From Gracilaria caudata (lineage: Eukaryota; Rhodophyta; Florideophyceae; Gracilariales; Gracilariaceae): a stretch of 13,000 nucleotides of DNA. Below, piece by piece: positions 7,949-13,000 of this stretch. Numbering within the stretch: the stretch's first letter is position 1; every line of letters starts with the position of its first letter. Under the pieces are notes generated by a model. That model was not told the DNA's origin and searched no databases. It saw only the letters and a program-made list of their open reading frames with translations. Position numbers and translations under genes: made by a program. The stretch is taken from NCBI GenBank assembly GCA_030374735.1, contig JASCIV010000745.1, positions 1-13,000 of the forward strand, read 5' to 3'.

Positions 7949-8779
7949 ATGTCTACCGCCGTTTGCGTTCGACCTGGGTTCCACGCCCCTGCTAAGGTCT
8001 GCCCTCATACATCACTCCCGTCTCAAAATGCAAGGGTGTGTAACGAACCTGAAATCACTCCCGTTACGATGACTACGCCCGCGTCTTCGTCCACAATGGT
8101 TCCCCAAAGACTCGCAAGCATCATACATGCACCTAGAGGGTACCAAGCAATTGATAATGATGCTCCTAACTCGTTACCTACGAAGCATGCAGGGAATGGG
8201 ATAGCTTCTGCAACAAGAATGGTTCCTCAGAGACTCGCAAGCATCATACATTCACCAAAGGCCAATAATGCTCTTGTCGAAGCTGCTACTACTTCATTGC
8301 ATACGGTGCATTCAGGGAATGGGCCGGCTTCTTCAGCTTTGGAAACAGCGCCTCCTCAAGTAACAGCCTCAGTCGGCGACGATTGTGAAACGAAAGCTCT
8401 GCAGGGGAATAGACTGTCTATCGAACCCAGCAGTGCAACACTTCCAAACGGGACTGGAGGAATTGTTCCAACATCTAAAGAGCACAGTGAGACGCGCAAT
8501 GAACCTGCAATCTCACTAAACACGCCAACAGAAGACGATCGTTCCCCAAATATTGAAACTGAAGGTCGGGCAGTACGCACTCTGAGGAAGTTGCGTTCCC
8601 TAAATCTTCTTAGTCGCAGGCGTTCTAATCCGCCTGCGGATGCCGCTAGAAGGACTGCGTCAGGTCCAGGGCGTTTGTACAGAGGGTTTCGGGCTCTAAA
8701 GCAAAACGCAGTGAGGAGTCTGAGAAAGCTCGCCTCCGTGGGCAGCAACGGAACTAGGAACCACCAAAACGAGAGCTAG
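7949..8779 (+). CDS. Protein of unknown function with tandem 41-residue repeats
   Basis: I do not recognise a family. The 276-residue product is Ser/Thr/Pro/Asn-rich and probably disordered, with no signal peptide or membrane segment. Residues 50-90 and 91-131 are a head-to-tail duplication, each starting MVPQRLASIIH and sharing SL-x6-GNG-x-AS further on. Several DNA differences between copies are at third codon positions (CCC/CCT, CAA/CAG), which supports coding. The C-terminal 70 residues are strongly basic and contain a second duplicated motif: AVRTLRKLRSL (208-218) and AVRSLRKLASV (254-264), which would form basic amphipathic helices, plus SRRRS and ARRTAS, good basophilic-kinase-type sites. 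The ATG has A at -3 and follows a TATA box. A nuclear or nucleic-acid-binding role is conceivable from charge alone but unproven. Confidence 0.72.
   Translation: MSTAVCVRPGFHAPAKVCPHTSLPSQNARVCNEPEITPVTMTTPASSSTMVPQRLASIIHAPRGYQAIDNDAPNSLPTKHAGNGIASATRMVPQRLASIIHSPKANNALVEAATTSLHTVHSGNGPASSALETAPPQVTASVGDDCETKALQGNRLSIEPSSATLPNGTGGIVPTSKEHSETRNEPAISLNTPTEDDRSPNIETEGRAVRTLRKLRSLNLLSRRRSNPPADAARRTASGPGRLYRGFRALKQNAVRSLRKLASVGSNGTRNHQNES
8096..8341 (+). repeat. Tandem 123-bp coding repeat, two copies
   Basis: Copies at 8096-8218 and 8219-8341 have a period of exactly 123 bp (41 codons). The first 33 bp of each are nearly identical, including GACTCGCAAGCATCATACAT in both, and similarity weakens toward the 3' half. 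This is an old in-frame duplication kept open in both copies. Confidence 0.85.
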
Positions 8780-9275
8780 GCAATGCGTTTGGGTGGAACA
8801 AGAATGGAGATGCCGGGTGTAGTCGACATAGATATATAGATATGGTGGCTCTTTTGAGTAGTCATGAGGTGCATAGCCCGAAACCTGGCACGATAAAGAG
8901 AGATCGTCCTTGATCTAAAGCTTATCAGATGTGTTGCAGGCGCGCATACATTCCGAGCAAATTCCAGCCATCGCCCAAGAACCACAAATCCCGCATTCCC
9001 GTACTACCTTCGTAACAAGTATCTTAATTTCCTCATTCTGCTCGCGCTGACTTTTCCGATATCGTAATCACCACTGCCACTCTCAGAGACATGAACGTGG
9101 GCGGGAATCGGTCTTCGTGTTTTGCGAAGTCGATGCCGCCTTCCTTCTCATCATCTCAACTTCCCTCGATACAAGCGGAGGAGCGAAACTGAAAGGGCTC
9201 AGCGTTGTCACTGCCGCTGCTTAACGTAGGTAGTCGATTCGAAACTCTTGCATTCCCTCGATTTCCTCAACAACG
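8780..9275. other. Intergenic stretch after the repeat-protein gene
   Basis: A run of ATATAG/ATATGG at 8828-8843 follows the stop codon and may be in the 3' UTR. A + strand frame is open at 9028-9189 with an ATG at 9091 (33 codons), and reopens after a single TGA up to about 9342; it could be an exon of the following gene but no good splice pair was found. A T-loop-like GATTCGAAAC at 9236-9245 lacks tRNA stems. Nothing else is supported. Confidence 0.35.
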
Positions 9276-9943
9276 ATGCAAATCATTCACCTGCGTTTTG
9301 TCACTACCTTTGAAGGACAAAATGAAACCTTGAGGTTGTGGTCACACTCATATACGCCCACGACAGCCTCCTATGATAGCCTACACCGGACATGTAGCGC
9401 AGCTGGCATTTTACCTGCTCTGACAGAGGTGAGCTGTGTTCCGCCGCCTGTGTTCGATAATCCACGTGCTCGATCTGAGCTCCATCGCCACAATCTGTGT
9501 CGGATGCCGCATCGGTTACGCCTATTCCTCACTCTGCTTCTAAGCGCACCAAACCTAGTGTTCCTCAAGTGCGTTCTTCAAAGTCGCCGCCTGTTGAGTC
9601 GAGGATATTCGAGTTTGTACAGAATCCTCAAGACGATGAACAGGAGGAGGAGGAGGATACTACTACTGCCGCTCCGCTTCGCATTCTCACCGACATTGAG
9701 CCCTTGTATCCGACTGGTGTGGTTGACGATGCGCAGCTGTGTAGCGGCTCGAGTTATCATGTGGGCCAGTCGCGTCCAGATATACCTCTGTTTCGAAGAC
9801 GACGTCGCACGAGTGGCGTCGATCTTGCTGATAATGGATTTTGTAACAAACTGCAAAGACTGCGCACCTTCAGGAGAACGCCAGATTCCTGGTTTTCTAT
9901 TGTGCACCGCTTCTCTACGCAACGTGACGTGAATGCCAGGTAA
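9276..9943 (+). CDS. Probable spliced gene of unknown function
   Basis: No family is recognised. The + frame at 9479-9943 is open for 154 codons with few A at third positions and a protein-like sequence: a Ser/Pro/Lys stretch, an acidic run (DDEQEEEED), then RILTDIEPLYP and a basic RRRRR segment. It has no ATG, so an upstream exon is expected. One model fits: exon 1 from ATG 9276 to 9428, donor GAG|GTGAGC, acceptor CTCTGCTTCTAAG at 9544, a 116-nt phase-0 intron that restores the open frame. A donor-like CCAG|GTAACA at 9939/9940 just before the TAA could splice on to 10074-10155, giving 209 residues. Antisense codons are also open here, so the strand is not beyond doubt. Confidence 0.35.
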
Positions 9944-11333
9944 CATAGCCCCCTTAACACTTCTTCTCGAGTTCCCATCCGCTCGCATATTTTTTCCGTT
10001 GTGTTCGCCGTGTTCACAATGCCGGTGTTGCGCACTGACCAACATCCCACGCTTCCAAATGAACACAGCGCAGCTTTTCGGTCTTGCCGCGTGTTCACAA
10101 TAGTGCTTGGGACCAAAAATCTGTCTCTTCGTTAGAACTCGATTCCTTCCCGTGACGTCGCCATTATGATGAATGTGTTTTATTACGTTCTTCACACTAC
10201 TCTGGCGGTGCTGGAAGCGTGAGCTTTTCTTTGTTGAGATAATGCACGTGCAGCAGGGGAATAGAGGTTTAGCACCTGTAACATTCATGAGATCAGAGCT
10301 GCGGACGAATAAATTGTTCAGCAGGAATTCCTCATCATACCCTTGGCAGCGTGTATTTAGCACTTATCAAGCTTAATCATCAAGTGCGAAACTCGTCACG
10401 TCGTTGAGACGCACACCATGACAATTTCTGCAGTAATTCCTGAAACTCCGAATAGGAACTGGTTCGGAGAATACATGTTCTTCTCCAACAGGTTGTAATG
10501 TGTGCGCGCTGCCTCCGTGGCCTCTGTTCCAAGCCAGGTAGGGCCACTAGTCCACAATGCGGATTCCACAGCCGAATCATCACCACTTCCAATCGTTCTT
10601 TGCATGTCTTGGTAAACCAATGCTACGTTTGAACCGAGCATGGTACACGGCATAAGAGCGATAACATTTCCTCCAACTTCGAGTTACGACAAAGCACTCA
10701 TGAGTTGGTGCGTTCAGTAGCACTCTAAAAACAGTGCGTGGTGGGTTTCTCTCTCGGAGCTCCAACGGAAGAACTCGTCAAGAGCACCTCCGTCCTCGTG
10801 AGAGCGTGGGCGATATCATCATCCTTGCTCACCGACAATGCACCTGGCTTGCAAAGTGCTTGCACTTCCTCTTTCGTCTGATCTCGCTCTTTTTTTTTAC
10901 GCTTTTCTGTGTCCTTGACCGGTTACTACCGTCGTTGAGTTGAGGGGTACTGTACTTGGTGGTATCTTCAAAGCCACCTCATCCAATGAAGCTTCCGATC
11001 GATTCTCACAAGAGATGAAAGCAAAGCGATAACATCCGCGAGTGTTCCATCTGACTTCGATTCGATTCTTTACGTTCCATTTGCTCCAACAAGCTCGTGC
11101 TGCCTAGTAGAAGCATTGCTCTGTTGGATGGATCACAGATAAAAGAGTCCGTTGAGCACACTGGTAACAGTGAAAGTCCATCGGTTCTTCATGCCTGCGT
11201 GTCAGATTCGGAATTCTTGTCATTTTGTGCACCTGAAATGCACACCGCCAACCTACTTCCCGGTATGGAGACTTACCGAGGTCCATGCGACTAGCACCGC
11301 TTCTGCATCTTTCGCCGGAATGGTACAGGTACA
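9944..11333. other. Region of short open segments upstream of the peroxidase gene
   Basis: No gene is assignable with confidence. On + there are consecutive open segments in three different frames: 10919-11032, 10990-11142 and 11055-11294. The last is 79 codons with balanced composition (SIALLDGSQIKESVEH, SEFLSFCAPEMH) but no early ATG. Together they look like either exons or a decayed gene. A T9 run at 10891-10899 ends the pyrimidine-rich stretch 10861-10915. CACGTG occurs at 10244-10249. A minus-strand candidate is listed separately. Confidence 0.3.
10396..10653 (-). CDS. Possible small ORF or exon, unknown function
   Basis: This is an ATG-started 85-residue frame, open 10 codons further upstream. 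The product starts with an uncharged segment (MPCTMLGSNVALVY) and continues SGDDSAVESALWTSG and TEAARTHYNLLEKNMYSPNQ, with a hydrophobic C-terminus (FLFGVSGITAEIVMVCV). Its residue makeup is ordinary for a protein, but 95 open codons are not rare by chance at this base composition. No family is recognised. It could be an internal exon, a remnant or noise. Confidence 0.2.
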   Translation of the reverse strand: MPCTMLGSNVALVYQDMQRTIGSGDDSAVESALWTSGPTWLGTEATEAARTHYNLLEKNMYSPNQFLFGVSGITAEIVMVCVSTT

Positions 11334-11341
11334 TATAAATA
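11334..11341 (+). promoter_or_regulatory. TATA box of the peroxidase gene
   Basis: TATAAATA lies 102 bp before the peroxidase ATG at 11443, a suitable distance for a start site near 11365 and a leader of about 75-80 nt. No ATG lies between the expected start site and 11443. Confidence 0.6.
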
Positions 11342-11442
11342 TGAGGTGAGCTCTGCTTCGCCCTTCTGATCTTACCCTCAGTAGATTTTTGTCTCTGACT
11401 CACAGAGAGATTTGCACCACAGCTTTTAGTGACTATCAAAAC

Positions 11443-12318
11443 ATGGGATCTCGACTTTGTATTCCTGTGTTGCTCTTTGCAGCGTACCTCTTCCATGTGG
11501 CAGGGGCCTCGGGTTCATTTTGTTTCTCAGCCCACAGCAAGATTCGCAAACTTATAGAGCAGGGTATGAAGGATGATCCAGATCTGATCCCGGCTTTTTC
11601 CCGAGCTGCCTTTCATGACTGCATCACAGCAACCAAGGCCAAGCCAAAGTCCGGATGCAACGGAAGTCTTCGTCTTGAGGACGAAATTACGAATATGAAC
11701 AATGATGGGCTGCAACCACCGCTAGACTTTCTCCGAGAGCATCTCCCCACCATTGAAAATCAAGAATGTGCATCGTTTGCAGACGGTCTCCAGCTTGGAG
11801 CGGAAATGGCAATGAAAGTTTCAAATGGACCGAACGTTGTAGGCAAGCTGGTAAGCGGTCTGACTCCTCGTGAAGATGTTAATGAACCGGACACAGTGGA
11901 CGGGGAACTACCCGATGAGAACGATCCTTTCGAAAAGCTCAAGGAGTTCTTTGCCAGAAAGGGGTTCAACGTCAGAGAAATGGTGGTTGCGAACGTTGGC
12001 GGACATGCTCTAGGTGCTTTTGAAGACGATGAAGATAATCAAGACAAGCCTTTCACCACAACGGAAACGGAATTTAACATTGATTACGCTGTAAATCTTG
12101 TTCAGAGGATTGATACGGGCGTGAACCTAGAAGGCTTTCACACTCTAGATAGCGACTTGGAACTTCTGAAGGACCAGGAGTCAGTGTACTGGTTGAAGCA
12201 CTATGCAGGTTGTACTTGGTTCGGTTACAACAAAGCAATCGGAAGGAGGCGTTTACGCCGTGATTATGGGAAGTTTCTCATGAAGTTGGCGAGTCTAAGC
12301 GGTTCAACTCTGCCCTGA
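11443..12318 (+). CDS. Secreted plant-type heme peroxidase
   Basis: This is a member of the non-animal heme peroxidase superfamily, reducing H2O2 while oxidising phenolic or other donors. The 291-residue product starts at the first ATG (AACATGG context) with a signal peptide (CIPVLLFAAYLFHVAGASG core), so it acts outside the cell or in the secretory route. The distal site is R54-AAFHDC60 with Arg54, Phe57 and His58. The proximal ligand is His188 in NVGGHALGAF. ASFADGLQLGAEMA (110-123) and LDSDLELLKD (235-244) match conserved helices. Cys60 and a GC72NGS motif resemble class III FHDC..GCDGS, but 11 residues instead of about 4 separate the cysteines, and Asn73 replaces the usual calcium-binding Asp. 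The C-terminus is shorter than in class II enzymes. Class is uncertain; superfamily membership is not. Confidence 0.9.
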   Translation: MGSRLCIPVLLFAAYLFHVAGASGSFCFSAHSKIRKLIEQGMKDDPDLIPAFSRAAFHDCITATKAKPKSGCNGSLRLEDEITNMNNDGLQPPLDFLREHLPTIENQECASFADGLQLGAEMAMKVSNGPNVVGKLVSGLTPREDVNEPDTVDGELPDENDPFEKLKEFFARKGFNVREMVVANVGGHALGAFEDDEDNQDKPFTTTETEFNIDYAVNLVQRIDTGVNLEGFHTLDSDLELLKDQESVYWLKHYAGCTWFGYNKAIGRRRLRRDYGKFLMKLASLSGSTLP

Positions 12319-12733
12319 TAGTATGGGATACCGGGACGGAAGGGGGCTATGGTCAGGCCAATCTGGCAATAGAACAGTTCTCAATTTGTTGTAGCGGTAG
12401 ATATGAGCAATACCAATTCTTACACATGGTCCAGATGATGCTGAAGAATGTAGTGATACCTTGCCATTAGTTTGAAGACACCCATTCTTGATCATTAAGC
12501 GTCGTACTGTAGGAAGCGCCTAATTGAATGAGTGCTTTCGTTCTGCCGTTTTGTCATCTTGTGCTGTGCTTCGATCGTTCCGGCCGGTTTCGATCGCATG
12601 TAGCCAAGTTTCCCCCTCTCTTCCTTGTAACCTTGGAGCGTGTATTCTGGGAAATGGAGGAGGCTAAACAAGAAGAACCACAAGAAATGTGTATGAAGGA
12701 TCATGAAGTTCAAGAGGGAAGTACGAAGGGTAG
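12319..12733. other. Peroxidase 3' region and upstream part of the next gene
   Basis: No complete gene is seen. Roughly the first 150 bp should hold the peroxidase 3' UTR; no AATAAA was found. An ATG at 12654 (GGAAATGGAGG) opens a Glu/Lys-rich frame that competes with, or by splicing feeds into, the gene at the right edge. Confidence 0.35.
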
Positions 12734-13000
12734 ATGTCTGCTGAAGTCGGTGACCGAGGAAGAAACAAAATGCAACATTCGGCACTTGACATTCCAGACA
12801 TTCCGCTGGATATGCTGGATGTTTGGAGCTCTTTTACGTCGCAGCAAAAGTGCCGGCCGGTGTTGCGGGACTGTCCTGACTTCATAACAGGACAGCAGAA
12901 GCTGGAAGAGCCGAAGTCAGGGGTGTATCCAATACGATTGCGATTGATTGCTAGCGTACTTGCAATCAAAGCAATCAAGCCAATCTTTATCCTAAAAGGC
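12734..13000 (+). CDS. 5' part of an unidentified gene, cut by window end
   Basis: A frame from ATG 12734 stays open for 89 codons to the last base. The product reads MSAEVGDRGR, then SALDIPDIPLDMLDVWSSF, a Cys pair (KCRPVLRDCPDF), and a hydrophobic basic end (LIASVLAIKAIKPIFILKG). The family is not recognised. An alternative first exon is attractive: ATG 12654 to 12720, donor GTACGA at 12721 (like the eL42 donors), acceptor ACATTCCAG at 12797, a 77-nt intron that joins exactly into this frame at IPLDMLDVW. The frame after 12798 is the same in both models. Confidence 0.42.
   Translation, partial: MSAEVGDRGRNKMQHSALDIPDIPLDMLDVWSSFTSQQKCRPVLRDCPDFITGQQKLEEPKSGVYPIRLRLIASVLAIKAIKPIFILKG

Noticed and set aside
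9225..9260. tRNA-like T-loop GATTCGAAAC
   Set aside because: The flanks do not form a five-pair T stem, and no D-arm or acceptor stem pairs with it.
9578..10363. Minus-strand open frame of 261 codons with a hydrophobic Leu run near its C-terminus
   Set aside because: It begins at GTG (first ATG gives 236 codons), is rich in His, Arg and Cys, and its Leu run is the exact antisense of the acidic Glu run on the + strand. It is codon-aligned with the + frame, a known cause of shadow ORFs. Strand-specific RNA would settle it.
6045..11333. Mobile element or CRISPR-like array in the gene-poor part
   Set aside because: No transposase, reverse transcriptase, terminal repeats, target-site duplications or regularly spaced repeats were found. 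The only tandem repeat is the coding duplication at 8096-8341.

Overview
The window is nuclear DNA of a microbial eukaryote. It carries a 60S ribosomal protein gene with two GT-AG introns, a COP9 signalosome subunit, SEC63, a protein kinase CK2 regulatory subunit and a secreted plant-type heme peroxidase. There are no bacterial operons, Shine-Dalgarno sites, tRNA or rRNA. Short intergenic gaps, few short introns (about 90-115 nt where supported) and CpG-rich promoters suit a compact unicellular genome such as a microalga. A red alga is possible, but the lineage cannot be fixed from this sequence.

The left part (about 1-6050) is GC-rich, dense and housekeeping. The ribosomal protein eL42 gene (491-1007, +) converges tail-to-tail, with a 40-bp gap, on CSN3 (1048-2553, -). 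CSN3 and SEC63 (2859-4922, +) diverge from a shared 305-bp CpG-rich interval that holds a perfect 20-bp palindrome made of two CACGTG boxes. The CK2 beta gene (5262-6044, +) follows SEC63 in the same direction. CACGTG boxes recur upstream of eL42, CSN3/SEC63 and CK2 beta.

The right part (about 6050-13000) is less GC-rich and gene-poor. It holds lineage-specific or accessory genes: a 276-residue protein of unknown function with a tandem 41-residue repeat and a duplicated basic LRKL motif (7949-8779, +, TATA box upstream); a probable multi-exon gene of unknown function (about 9276-9943 or to 10155, +); a secreted class II/III-like heme peroxidase (11443-12318, +, TATA box upstream); and the 5' end of a further gene that runs off the right edge (12734-13000, +). 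The stretches between them contain only short open segments that cannot be assigned.

The left genes do not form one pathway; they belong to translation, protein degradation control, ER translocation and signalling, and their closeness reflects compaction. No clearly novel multi-gene system is visible. The items most worth follow-up are the repeat protein, the peroxidase with a rebuilt distal calcium loop, two possible isoforms of CK2 beta, and the palindromic bidirectional promoter.
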